Assembly (NCBI GenBank): GCA_036874045.1
Contig: CM072339.1
Span: 69,501 to 133,500 of the forward strand
Length of the DNA: 64,000 nt
Reading direction: 5' to 3'
DNA from: Cymodocea nodosa
Lineage: Eukaryota; Streptophyta; Magnoliopsida; Alismatales; Cymodoceaceae
Below, one piece after another: positions 37,695 through 48,595 of this stretch (its first letter is position 1; each line of letters starts with the position of its first letter). The notes beneath the pieces are model-generated. The model did no database searches. It was not told where the DNA came from and saw only the letters and a list, made by a program, of their open reading frames with translations. The position numbers and the translations under genes are program-made.

Positions 37695-39529
37695 ATGGTC
37701 GTGTGTTCCTCCCGTACTGCTGCCGTGGGCGGCCGGAAGTTCTCGACGGTGGTGCCGGCCACGGTGACGGGTGAGAAGGCGGTGCACCTGCTGAGCAACA
37801 TGGACCTGGCCATGAAGCTCCACTATGTGAGGGGGGTGTACTACTTCCGCGGCAGCGCCGGCCTGGGGACCAGGGCCCTCAAGGAGCCCATGTTCAGTCT
37901 CCTGGAGCAGCACTCCCAGGTGTCCGCCAGGATACGCAGGTCCGACGACGGGAGGCCCTTCCTCAAGTGCAACGACAGCGGCGTCCGCATCGTCGAGGCA
38001 ACTTGCGCCGACCTCACCCTCGACGAATGGCTCCAGCAAATCGACAGGGATGATTCCCATCTCGTCCCGCCCGACCACTTCCTCGGACCGGACCTCCACT
38101 TCTCCCCACTCGTTCTCATCCAGGTTACCACTTAACCAACCCCCCCCCTTCCCCTGCACAACATTAATTCATTCATTTTCTAATTTTTCAAATGTTTATT
38201 TTAGTTAGTTTGCTCTTCCTTCGTTTAGAAAACCTAGCTAAATTTCAAGAAAAGAGTGAAGTAATTATTAACTTCAACTTTTGCGTACGCGCAGACCCAC
38301 CGCAGTAAATTATCGTACGGCGTTTCACGTGAAACATTGATTGATAGACTGGACCCTTTCCATTTCATTAAATTTATCAAATTGATATATATATACCTAC
38401 GTATGTATCTAAATTATTTCTCGACCTTTCTTTTCTTCGAATGTACACCGACGCAAGGATTTGATATTTAAAACCGGAGAGCATGGATCTAGATCCATGC
38501 TGCTGTTACTTAGCTTGATCGATTGACGAGTGTGTGTGGAATATATTTCAGTTCACATGGTTCAAAGGTGGTGGCTTTGCCTTCGGACTGAGCTGGTCCC
38601 ATTTGCTGGGAGATACGGCGTCGGCGGTGAGCTTCATGAACCAGTACGGACGGATTCTTGGGGGAAAGCATTCGGCGGATGGGTCTCCTCCTTCTCTTCC
38701 TGTTGAGACGCCGAATGGTACCGAGGAGACCTCGCCCGTGCATCGTCGATGCAAGCCTCCTCTCTCCGTCAAGCACGTGGAACATACCATGGACGACTGC
38801 TGGGTGGCGGCCAATCAGCAGAAGATGGAGAGCCTCTCCTTCCACGTCCCCGAGGCCAAACTCAGCCAACTCCTAGTGCAGGCCAACACCTGCCGCTGCA
38901 GTACTGATGGTCGGCGCCAACAGCCCTTCGAGACCCTCTGCGCCCTCGTATGCCACTGCATTTCGAAAGCCTCCGGAGGCGACAAGGGACCGAGGACCGT
39001 CACTGTATGCAGACCAGCTGCGGCCGCGCCTACCGATCATGAATATGATGATGATGATGATAACAAGGAGCACTTTATAATTAGAAGCACGTTGACGATG
39101 AGCAACAAGAGCCGGAAGATAACGACGGTGGTGGTGGACGATTCCCCTTCGGAGATGGAGCTCGGGGAGTTGGCAAGGGTGATCGGGGACGGAAGCCGCA
39201 GGAACATGGACGAGAGCTTGGGCATCGAGGAGGAGATGGAGGACAGCGGTGGGTCGGCGGCCGTGATCCTGTACGGGGCGAATCTGACGTTGGTGGACTT
39301 GGAGGGGACGGACCCCTACGGGCTGCAGGTGATGGGGCAGAGGCCGGTTCTGGTGGATTACAGCATGGACGGGGTGGGAGACGAAGGTACGCTTCTGGTG
39401 CTTCCAGACGATCATGAGGAAGGGGGTGGTGGGAGGGTACTGAACCTGGTGCTTCCCCAGCAACAGCTTCTGCGTGTCAGGCAGGAGCTTGCCACGGCTT
39501 GGGGCTTAAACCCCATTAATGTCGCTTGA
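37695..39529 (+). CDS. CER2-like BAHD-family protein (wax biosynthesis)
   Basis: Two exons, 37695-38123 and 38552-39529, encode 468 residues. The first ATG with a strong context (GCCATGG) opens the domain: KFSTVVPATVTGEKAVHLLSNMDLAMKLHYVRGVYYFR is the typical CER2/CER26/Glossy2 N-terminus. HxxxD is kept (His160-Asp164 in SWSHLLGD). The DFGWG motif of active BAHD acyltransferases is absent; the equivalent stretch reads LVDYSMDGVGDEGTLLVLP, as in CER2-LIKE proteins. In that group the protein acts at the ER with the condensing enzyme CER6 to extend very-long-chain acyl chains beyond C28 for cuticular wax, instead of acting as a free acyltransferase. An acidic insert (EYDDDDDN) is present near residue 310. 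Which CER2-like member this is cannot be decided here. Confidence 0.88.
38481..38500. repeat. Perfect 20-bp palindrome in CER2-like intron
   Basis: GCATGGATCTAGATCCATGC equals its own reverse complement. It sits about 50 bases before the acceptor of the only intron of the CER2-like gene. No function is assigned. Confidence 0.9.
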
Positions 39530-40244
39530 TCATTCCAATATCTATCTGTTTGATTGATTTACACCCAAGTAGCTGGGTACGTGATTGTTGCTTAATCGCA
39601 GCTGTTTTACTTGTTGCCAATAACGCGTACTATTTACGTGACGATGTATCAGCTTGATCAATCGACCACCATGTACGTATTGCATGTGGACGCAATAAAT
39701 AGAAATCGCCATTAATTCAAAAAACACCCTATTTCCATTTGCAAGATTGTAATCACTCTTTATTTCATGGAATCAATCCCAATTGATGCTATCAAAAGTT
39801 TTTTTTCTAAAATCTACTTTCAGTAGAATTCCTAGCTTGCAGTTAATGGTTTCTTCAGCTGAAACATTGATGCAATCATGAGTGACTGATTTAGTAGTCT
39901 AAATGAAGGCCAATTGGGATTCATTCATCAAGAATCAAATATCATATCAAATCGTTGAAGATAGTAAATCATTTGTTTACACAGTGATTGCTAGTGCAAG
40001 TCCGACAAAGTGATGCATACCATATTTACGATGCATACCATATTTATTTGATGCACAATCAAATATACCCATTTGATCATTCATATACACAATCAAATAT
40101 CGAGATTCGCTGACAGATACTGGACTTTCCCTATAATTTTACGAATAATAATAATAATATAGCATAGGAAAGAATGTATACGGCACTTTGTAACCTTGCT
40201 TTCTAGGACTTTGTTCATTACCGAAAAAAAAAAAGCCTTGTTTT
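39530..40244. other. Convergent 3' flanks
   Basis: Between the stops of the CER2-like gene (plus) and the NAT gene (minus). GCAATAAATAG at about 39692 could be the polyadenylation signal of the CER2-like transcript. TGATGCATACCATATTTA is partly duplicated in tandem at about 40011-40050. No gene seen. Confidence 0.45.
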
Positions 40245-43200
40245 TTAGGAACCTACCCATCTGGCCCATCCAAACCAACGGCCGATCTTTTCTGGCAAGT
40301 AGTAACTTGACAGAGACGGATCGCCGCTGCCACGACCGTGAGCCGCCGATGACGACCATATATATGCTCCCCGTTCTTGCCTATTACCTGGTACAGTATT
40401 GTCTAGTGCAAATGCCACAAGAAAGGCCACCACCATGTTGAGCGACAAGAGCCCATTTAGAGCATAATCAAGCTGTTCATGCACAAAAAAGAAAAAAAAA
40501 TCATTACTCAGATTGCACAAAATCAAGATAGACGAAATTAACAACGTGCTTCGAATGATTCACGTTGCATACCGATGAGCTGCTGGTATGGATTGGACCA
40601 CTAGATGCTGCTGAATAGGGAACAAGATAACTGGGCAAGACGAGACTAGAAATAGGCTGGTACTGTTGAATGTACGAAGGGAGTGATAAGGAGATGAACA
40701 ATGAAAAACCAACAATAATTATATTTCTGGAGCTTGCGGATTGAGTATATTGCAATGTAGACAAACCAAGGGCTACGATAAGAGCCCATGTGAAGCACAG
40801 CACCGACGCAGCCAAAGAAAGAGGTATTGAAGCAAGAATTGCACCAATTTTTTCTGTCAAATGTACAAGAACGATCAGTGTCGCCGAAGCAAAAATCTAG
40901 ATGGAATTTGATGATGGCCCTAGACTGCTAATTATGGCAGGAAACGACAGCTCAAGCATTGCAAATCGTCATAGAAGCTACATATGTAAAACCAGGAATG
41001 GTATGTAGGACTAAGCAAGTCCCTACCTACAAATGAGAAGAGGATTAAAAAGGCTGCCCCAACTTCAATAGCTCTTCTGCCTGCCATTTTCGTCACATCA
41101 ATTGTATGGACGTTTTCTGTCAATGTTGTGGATCCAGTGCCAGTGCCCCAAAGTCCAGCAAGAATGCTTGTGCAACCTTCCAATCCTATACCTCTACTGA
41201 CGATCCCAGGTGTTGGAGGTTTTATATTTACAAGTAAAGATGTGGCATGATAAGATCCAACCTGGGGGGACGAAGAGTGTGTCCAGAAAGTTAAAATATA
41301 TAATCAGATGTCAAATGCAGTAGTACAAGAGTTCCACTTACAGAATCCACAGTTGCAACCAACGAGACAATAACCATTATGAATGATGTCCTGAAATGGA
41401 ACGTAGGAGAGCCCCACTGAAATGGATAGGGAACTCTAAACCAGGCAGCAGTTCTCCAAGCATTGGAAACATCAGTTCGACAATGCTTCATGGTAAGTAC
41501 ATGCGTTCGGCATGCATCTATTAGGATGTTTGAACTAGGTATGTTAGGGTTGCACTCTTTATAGTTGTAAGCCCCACCAGCTGTCATAAAGAAAGCACAT
41601 GCCCACATAATTGCGATGCTTAATGGAACCTGATGGAGAGAATAATTTCTCGTAAGCTGACATTGCAAGTAACAAGTGCATCTAGGAGGCGATTGACCAT
41701 TCAGAATGTAAACATATTAAAAAAGGATAAGCAAGAAGGAATATTCAAAATACCGCATATATGAGGAACACACGATGTCCAAATAGTGAAACTTTCCGAA
41801 GGTACTGCAATACGTCATAATGTTATAATTATTGATTGATATACACCAAGGAAATTTTTTTTTCTCCAAAGATAGTGATAGCTTGTGTAAGCAATGAGTA
41901 GCATCTAAGGTACATCAAGAGTTTACCAGTGTGAAAATCAAGGCCAGCACAATCAGCGGTATGCTGATTGCAGAACAAGTGCCAGCCTGAGGGAAGCCGT
42001 AACTAAAATATGCTAAACCAACTGCTGCAATAGTTGGAGCAACCACCAAGGGATTGATAAGCCTGCAGAACATGTAATATGAAGCAATGTGGCACTCAGA
42101 AAAATTGAATACTAACTTTGACAATAATGACCACATCCTGCATTGTCTATTTTAAACGATCGTAAATACCTTAACACGAGTGATATGAGACCACTATATC
42201 CCAAGATGGTCTGGAACAGAGAGCCAATGATAATAGCCCCTTGTAATTCCCTCATTATGTGCTTAAATTTCTGTAGTTAATCAGAAAATCATCAGGAATC
42301 AAATACAAAGGTACATACAGATTTTCATAATTCACAATTTTAAGCAGCAGGAGCAGTAAAATTATAATAGCCTGGATTTATAGGAAACAGGGAAGCATGT
42401 AAATTTTCCAATAGAGATTCTTTGCTCTGCCTAATAAACATAAAAGCAAACTCACATTTTCACTGAGATTTCGGAACTCTTCAGAATTTGCTATAACCAA
42501 AGCAGGAGCAAGAAAAACAAAAGAACTTCCTTGGACAAGTGGTAATCTAGTTCCAAAATAGGAATGCAATATTGTAGTGAGACCAGAGATTAGTAGCATG
42601 GTTGATATGACAGTGGCAACGTCCTTCTGTAACCAAAAAATTTCAAATTTTCACAAAAAAGTTCAAATTTTCAAAAACGGAGCATAACAGGAGAATGAAT
42701 ATAAATAGGTACTATAAAAAGGAGCTTACATCAGTTCCTCCCATGACTGGAACAATAATTAAGGGGATGAACACGAGGGAACCAGCCAAAGATAAATAAT
42801 GTTGCAAACCATAATAGATGAGCCTAGCTGCAGTAAATTACATCCACAAGTTAACATAGAGATCACAAGTTGTCATATATTCACATATAACAAAATGTAT
42901 TTGACTAAAAGTAAAACATTTAAATTGTTAGCTAGAAACATATTTATGAACCAAATTGAAAATAATATCATAAGCGAACCAAATAATTACACAGAAACAA
43001 TTGGATCATAATGGTTGAACATTTTTCAATGACAGTTTGACATAGAAATGCCTTAACAGAAAATAAAAACAACAATCAACGCTTTAAAGATAAACCACAT
43101 AAATAATCTATTTTCATTTATTCCTATTCATCACTAAATTTTCCATAATTGTGGTTTTCATTATTAGTTTTAATGTTAGAAATTTCTTTGTTAACACAAT

Positions 43201-46030
43201 TGAAAACTCATCAAAATGTCTACACCATCGATATTTAATTCATTAAGATTATCATATTCACCCTTAGTACACTTCACTAGATTCAAAGCTATAATTTTCT
43301 TTTCTTTTACCTTAGCCAATTTAAAAATATTTTTTACCCATTTTTTGTGTTCAAGCTATCATATAACTCATTACAAGCTTAATCTTAGCTTCACTAACTA
43401 TTTTCTTAGCCATCTTTTTGTTATCTTATATTTTTATATTTGTCTACAATTTTAACATTTTCCTTTTCTTTTATTATTTTTGAGCATATTCATTCAATCA
43501 CAAATTTCTTTATGTAATGGTCCTATTTTTCCTCAGCATCTTTTTAATATAAGTTACTGTGGTATTCAGTTAACAAGTCATATAATAAAATTATGAGAAA
43601 TGATAATCGAGCAAAAATTAAAACACATAATTAAAATCAAAGAAAATTAAGTTAGGTTTATACTAAGTAGGTCAACAATGAAAATCATTCATTTACTTTA
43701 ACAATTAATAAAAAAATTTAGAATTAAGAAAAATGACCTTTACATAGAAACCTATTGTGGTAGTTTTAGAAAGATAAGGAGTACCTATAAAATATATTGA
43801 TATTATAAAGGAAATGTATGAAAAAGTAATTTTATTAATGTTAAAGCTATAAAAAGAAAATCTAAAGAATTTTCAAAAGACATATGTTTACACCAAGGGT
43901 TGTCATTAAATCAATATGTTTGTCTTAGTTACAGATGAAATTACTAAGGAAATTTAACGAGAAATATCATAGTATATGTTATTTGTTAATGACATAATTT
44001 TAGTTGATGAAAGACATAAGAATTAGTTATAAATTTAAATTATAGAAAGATTTTAGAGTTTAAAGGATTTAGATTGAGTATAACAAAAACTGATATGGAG
44101 TGTAAGTTTAATAAAAATAGGAATAATGATGAAGATATACAATTAGAAGTCATAAGATTCATGGTATAAGACTTTTACGTACTTATGATTTATAATAAAT
44201 GACAATGTTGAAATTCTAGACGATGTTATTTAAAGGATTAAAGTACAATGGGTAAAGTGAAAAAAATTTTCTGGAGTGTTATATGGTAAAAAGATATCCC
44301 TAAAATTCTATAAAACTGCTATTCAATTAACTATACTTTATGGTTGAGAATCTTGGGCAAAAAGTGTTGTACAGATGCATATACTTGGATGGGTTGTAAT
44401 ATTATAAAGGATAACCTAAAAAATAAATTTATTAGAAATAGAGTAGGAGTTGCACTAATTGAAGATAAGATGGAGAAAATTAACATAGGTGATTTGATCG
44501 TATTTTTAGGAGACTAAAAAAATACACTAGTTAAGAGACTAAAATATGTAAAGGAAGACTTAAAATTACTTGGTTAAGAACTATGAGAAAATATTCAAAT
44601 TTATATAATTTAACTAAAGACAGATATACATTGAAGAAAAAAAAATCATGTGGTCAACCTCATGTAATGAGATTATGGTTCAAATTGTTATTGTTGTTGT
44701 TATTATCTTTTTGATATAAGTGAACATTTCCTTCCAAAAGATTTACATCTTCAGCCAGTTCCTATACACCTTCTTTTAACGTATTGTAATTCAAACCATT
44801 TATCTTTTAGACTCCACCACTTATTTGTTAGATCTCTATATATTTTATTCTATATGTTTTCTTATTAACTCAAAAACTTCATTTTTTTGGACTTCAATCA
44901 ACTATCATGCTAACAGCATTTCAAGATATATCTTTTGGTGTGTACGATAATTTTTGGTAATTATTTTCAATTAACAAAGATTTTTCTCCAACTCATTTAG
45001 CCTCTTGAAAACACCATTGTGTTAATTGTTATTTTTATCATTTGTCAATAATTTTCATACACTTGCTTGTTCCTATATTCTATGATGTTAGCCTAACTGT
45101 AGTGTCTTGGACTAACTTTTGTACCTACACTTTCCCATTTTCAGCTACATCCAAACGCTGATGTAGAGTTGCTATCTCAAAAATATTATACCCAAGATGT
45201 ACAACAACAGATGGGATGGCACATACGAGAGATGAGGTGCTGGGCTCAATTCAAACCCTGGTAAAAACACAAGCATTGTAAAAAAAAAACACAGCAGATA
45301 GGAATGACAAATGTTAGCAGTATATATATGGCTTACGAAATCCGGGATTTTCTGTAAGATCGCAGTTGAGCCCTGAGTGTCTGCTTGGTAGTGGATACTC
45401 GGGCTCCTCCGATCCCGAGAGCATATCGATCTCCACTTCCTCCGGTCCCTTTCCATGTTCGTCCGTGTTAGCTTTCTGCTCAGGGGAAACCATGGGAGTA
45501 ACCTTGGGCAGTCCAGTGGCGACGGCATTCCTCGTCGGCACATCATTCTTAGAAAGCAATTCGGGTTCACCACCCTTGTCGCCACGTCTCCTGGCGTCAC
45601 TCGCAAAATCGTGTTGGTCGTCAACCAGCTCACCTCTCCTTCCCGCATTTCCGTTGTCAATGCCACTGCTGTGAGCTTCTCCTCTCCTCCGTCCCAGAAT
45701 AGGCTGGATCTCGACCTTGTTGGCGGAAGGCAGAGTTGTGCTCTTCGGGTTACCCAGATCTCCCTCCAAATCTAGCCTCCTACTGGAAAGGCTTTGGAGG
45801 TCGCTGGCGTCACTGGGATCCACGTCGCTGACGGTGGCCACGGTTTCGCCAGAGAGGTTGGAAACGAAGCCCGTCCTCCTGGCCCAAGACTTGAGCTCCC
45901 TGGGGTGGTGTTCGGTTCTGGGCACGAAAGGATCGATATTGGAAGGGCAAGGTACGGGTTTGTGAGGTGGATGCATGTGTCGGTGAACAGGGTTCAGTGG
46001 GTGTTTGGAGGTGGAGCCACCCTTGGACAT
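40245..46030 (-). CDS. Nucleobase-ascorbate transporter 11/12-like
   Basis: Ten exons: 46030-45337, 42827-42730, 42626-42456, 42270-42170, 42062-41927, 41804-41754, 41629-41342, 41261-41027, 40853-40573 and 40472-40245. All are in phase, about 760 residues. The long hydrophilic N-terminus (DPFVPRTEHHPRELKSWARRTGF, then a charged stretch of about 200 residues) marks the NAT11/12 branch of the nucleobase cation symporter-2 family. Family blocks are intact: YGLQHYLSLAGS, QGSSFVFLAPAL, RELQGAIIIGS, TSILAGLWGTGTGSTTLTENVHTIDVTKM and ALDNTVPGNRQERG. About 12-14 membrane spans are expected in the C-terminal 500 residues. Members transport purines, pyrimidines or related solutes; the NAT12 substrate is not established. 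An upstream in-frame Met lies at 46069, giving 773 residues. Intron 1 (2.5 kb) contains LINE sequence. Confidence 0.93.
43190..43560 (-). mobile_element. LINE ORF2 segment, inverted 5' part
   Basis: Minus-strand translation gives MAKKIVSEAKIKL then SLNTKNG.KNIFKLAKVKEKK and VKCTKGEYDNLNELNIDGVD. This matches the region upstream of RT in plant LINE ORF2 (AKRAVAIAKNKAYEELY..DTKEGEKDLYRLARQRD..VKDKDG). It faces the opposite way to the RT part at 43630-44720. In NAT intron 1. Confidence 0.6.
43630..44720 (+). mobile_element. LINE reverse-transcriptase and 3' end
   Basis: Plus-strand translation across frames gives YIDIIKDMYEKVITNVKA, FSKDICLHQGLSLNQYVC, VICLLMT-IILVDE (cf. LFADDIVLVDET), FRLSITKTDMECKF and FYKTAIQLTILYG-ESWAKS. 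These are the RT core and C-terminal blocks of a plant LINE ORF2. Stops and frameshifts are frequent, and CG-to-TA decay is evident. The 3' terminus (ATGAGATTATGGTTCAAATTG followed by TTGTTG repeats) is at about 44660-44705. Confidence 0.65.
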
Positions 46031-46837
46031 CTCCCTCCACAGCGGATTGGCATCACCCCTCGGCCGCATTGTTGAAGAACCGGAGCTCCTCGTCTCCAGC
46101 AAAGGAAGGAGAGCAACCACAGAGGGAGAAAAGGGGGAAGATAAGACGAGAGAAAAGGGAAAAAAAAGTGGTTGGTAAAAGTAGCAGAAGCAGTGGATTG
46201 CCAAGGAATGATTCGACGAACACAAAGGATGATAGATGGCGATGATGCTGCGGCTGGTGTGGTTGTGGGGACCAGGGAAGGAGAAGGATGGCAAGCAGCA
46301 GTAGAGGTGGCGGTGCTGCTGCTAGGGTGGTTGCGTCTTTCCCGTGGGATTCAGACGCCTCGTGTCCGGCGAGTGAGAGGGTGCGTAGGGAGTTTATTAT
46401 GAACGAAATTACAGAGGCGACCCTCCATTCCATTCGTCAACCACATCTACGGCCGAGTGCCGACTGGACTGGACTGGAGTGTTAAATAAATAATTAATTA
46501 TATGTTTCCATCTGGAAAGTAGAAATAGATGCGGTGGATTGGGCACCCAACCAAAGGAAGAATAGACGCCTCGACGGTCGAAAGCGGCGTTTCATCTTCT
46601 TCTTCTCCCCAGCCTCTTCCGCCGCCTCCGTGGTGACCGGTAAACCGTCGTCTCCTTCTCTCTCTCTCTTGTCTTGTCTTGTTTTGTTTCTTTTTATTTT
46701 CCTGTGATCGTTCTTCACCGGTTTATTGCTATTAGACGAGTAATAATAATAAATATATATAAGACAGATTTCACTCTCCTCTACTTTTCTACGGCTCTGA
46801 TTCGAACCTGTGCCCACCGCTCTCTTTCTATCTATCC
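46031..46837. promoter_or_regulatory. Shared head-to-head promoter region, NAT and PPR genes
   Basis: About 800 bases separate the two divergent start codons. The NAT side is GC-rich and open in frame up to 46294, probably leader. AATATATATAAGACAG at about 46752, some 85 bases before the PPR ATG, could be a TATA box for the PPR gene. Confidence 0.4.
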
Positions 46838-48595
46838 ATGGAGTTGTTGAGCTCCTCCACCCCACCAAATCCTTCTCCCACCGTCTTCCCCTCATCCATC
46901 GCCACCGGGAACGCGAATGTTACTACCCATTTCACCAGAGGAAGGTATCCTTTTACCGCAACCACCGCCCCTCCTCCCGTAGTTGCTAGACTTTCATGCC
47001 TCCATCCATCGCCCCTACAAAATCTCCACATTCAGAGTCATCCTCCGAGAGCAACACGTCGTACTTATTCCCCTTCTTCTTCTTCTTCCGCCAATGGCCT
47101 CAAAGGCAACGACACCCTCCGCCGCCACGTCCGCCATGGGGAGCTCGACCAAGCCCTTGACCTGCTCGAGACCATGTTCAGAAGCGGCGACATCCCCGAT
47201 ATTATCCCCTGCACCAGCCTCATCCGCGGATTCTGCCGCGCCCGCCAGACCCAAAAGGCCAGCAGGATCCTCCACATCCTCGAGGACTCCGGCGCCGCAC
47301 CCGACGTCATCACCTACAACGTCATGATAAGCGGCTACTGCAAGTCAGGCGAGCCGGACGAGGCCCTCCGCCTACTCAATCGCATGACCGTCGACCCCGA
47401 TGTCGTCACCTACAACACCATCTTCCAGAGCCTCTGTGAACGGGGCAGGCTTAGGAAGGCCATGGACCTGCTCGACGATATGCTCCACAGAAGACGATGC
47501 GCACCCGACGTCTTCACCTACACAATACTCATCGAGGCCGCCTGCAAGGACAGTGGGGTAGGTCAGGCCATGAAGCTTCTGGACGACATGAGGAGCAAGG
47601 GATGTGCACCAGATGTGGTCACCTACAACGTTATTGTCAACGGACTGTGCAAGGAAGGAAGATTGGACGAGGCTACCAACTTCCTCAAATCCATGCCCTC
47701 CTATGGCTGCAATCCCAATGTCATCACCTACAACATAATCCTCAGGAGCATGTGCGGCACCGGCAGGTGGATGGATGCGGAGAAGCTCTTGGCCGACATG
47801 GTTGCAAGGGGTTGCTTACCCAGCGTCGTCACCTTCAATATATTGATCAATTTTCTGTGTCGCAAAGGTTTGTTGGGGCGAGCCATCAATGTACTGGAGA
47901 AGATGCCGGAACACGGCTGCACACCGAATTCCTTGAGTTACAATCCCTTGCTTCATGGATTCTGCAAGGAGAAGAAGATGGATAGGGCAATCGAGTACGT
48001 TGACAAAATGGTGGCCAGAGGCTGCTATCCAGATATCGTCACATACAACACATTGTTGACTGCGCTTTGCAAGGATGGGAAGGTTGATGTTGCGGTGGAG
48101 ATGCTTAACCAGCTTGGCAGCAAAGGTTGTTCCCCGGTGTTAATCACGTACAACACGGTCATCGATGGCCTTTCAAAGATAGGCAGGACGGACAGGGCCT
48201 TGCGACTTTTGAGGGAGATGAAGGGGAAGGGTCTGCACCCTGACATAATCACCTATTCATCCCTGGTTTCGGGACTAAGTAGAGAAGGTAAGGTAGAGGA
48301 GGCCATCGACACATTTGAGGAGTTGCAGGATGCGGGCATTAGACCCAATGCCATAACTTACAATTCGATTATGTTGGGTCTTTGCAAGCTTCGCCAGACC
48401 GAACGTGCCATAGACTTCTTCGCTTGTATGGTGTCCAAAGGCTGTATGCCAACCGAGTCCACTTACACCATTCTTGTCGAAGGAGTTGCTTATGAAGGGT
48501 TTCCAAAGCAGGCACTTGAGTTGCTTGGAGAATTGTGCTCCAGAGGGGTGGTCAACAAGCATCATATGCGGAATCTGATTGTCAACAGTAAATAG
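46838..48595 (+). CDS. P-class pentatricopeptide repeat protein, At1g09900-like
   Basis: One uninterrupted exon, 585 residues; absence of introns is typical of plant PPR genes. After an N-terminal Ser/Thr/Pro/Arg-rich stretch of about 85 residues resembling a plastid or mitochondrial transit peptide, there are about 14 consecutive 35-residue PPR motifs. Each has the form (V/I)(I/V)TYN(V/T)(M/I)I.G.CK.G..DEA..LL..M...GC.PD. No E, E+ or DYW extension follows, so this is a P-class protein, likely binding one organellar RNA and stabilising it or helping its processing or translation. Length and order resemble Arabidopsis At1g09900 (598 residues). Residues at the fifth and last positions vary little between motifs (mostly N with D/N), so the predicted RNA target would be pyrimidine-biased; that is inference. 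Confidence 0.93.
   Translation: MELLSSSTPPNPSPTVFPSSIATGNANVTTHFTRGRYPFTATTAPPPVVARLSCLHPSPLQNLHIQSHPPRATRRTYSPSSSSSANGLKGNDTLRRHVRHGELDQALDLLETMFRSGDIPDIIPCTSLIRGFCRARQTQKASRILHILEDSGAAPDVITYNVMISGYCKSGEPDEALRLLNRMTVDPDVVTYNTIFQSLCERGRLRKAMDLLDDMLHRRRCAPDVFTYTILIEAACKDSGVGQAMKLLDDMRSKGCAPDVVTYNVIVNGLCKEGRLDEATNFLKSMPSYGCNPNVITYNIILRSMCGTGRWMDAEKLLADMVARGCLPSVVTFNILINFLCRKGLLGRAINVLEKMPEHGCTPNSLSYNPLLHGFCKEKKMDRAIEYVDKMVARGCYPDIVTYNTLLTALCKDGKVDVAVEMLNQLGSKGCSPVLITYNTVIDGLSKIGRTDRALRLLREMKGKGLHPDIITYSSLVSGLSREGKVEEAIDTFEELQDAGIRPNAITYNSIMLGLCKLRQTERAIDFFACMVSKGCMPTESTYTILVEGVAYEGFPKQALELLGELCSRGVVNKHHMRNLIVNSK

Noticed and set aside
37641..38159. 172-residue minus-strand open frame over CER2-like exon 1
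   Set aside because: GC-rich antisense shadow; the sense strand encodes a clear conserved protein.
46070..46294. N-terminal extension of the NAT frame (MPSFSFPGPHNHTS...)
   Set aside because: Low-complexity and hydrophobic sequence not seen in NAT11/12 relatives as remembered; more likely leader that happens to be open.
47497..47985. 162-residue open frame overlapping the PPR gene
   Set aside because: Shadow of the repetitive PPR coding sequence in another frame; no independent domain.
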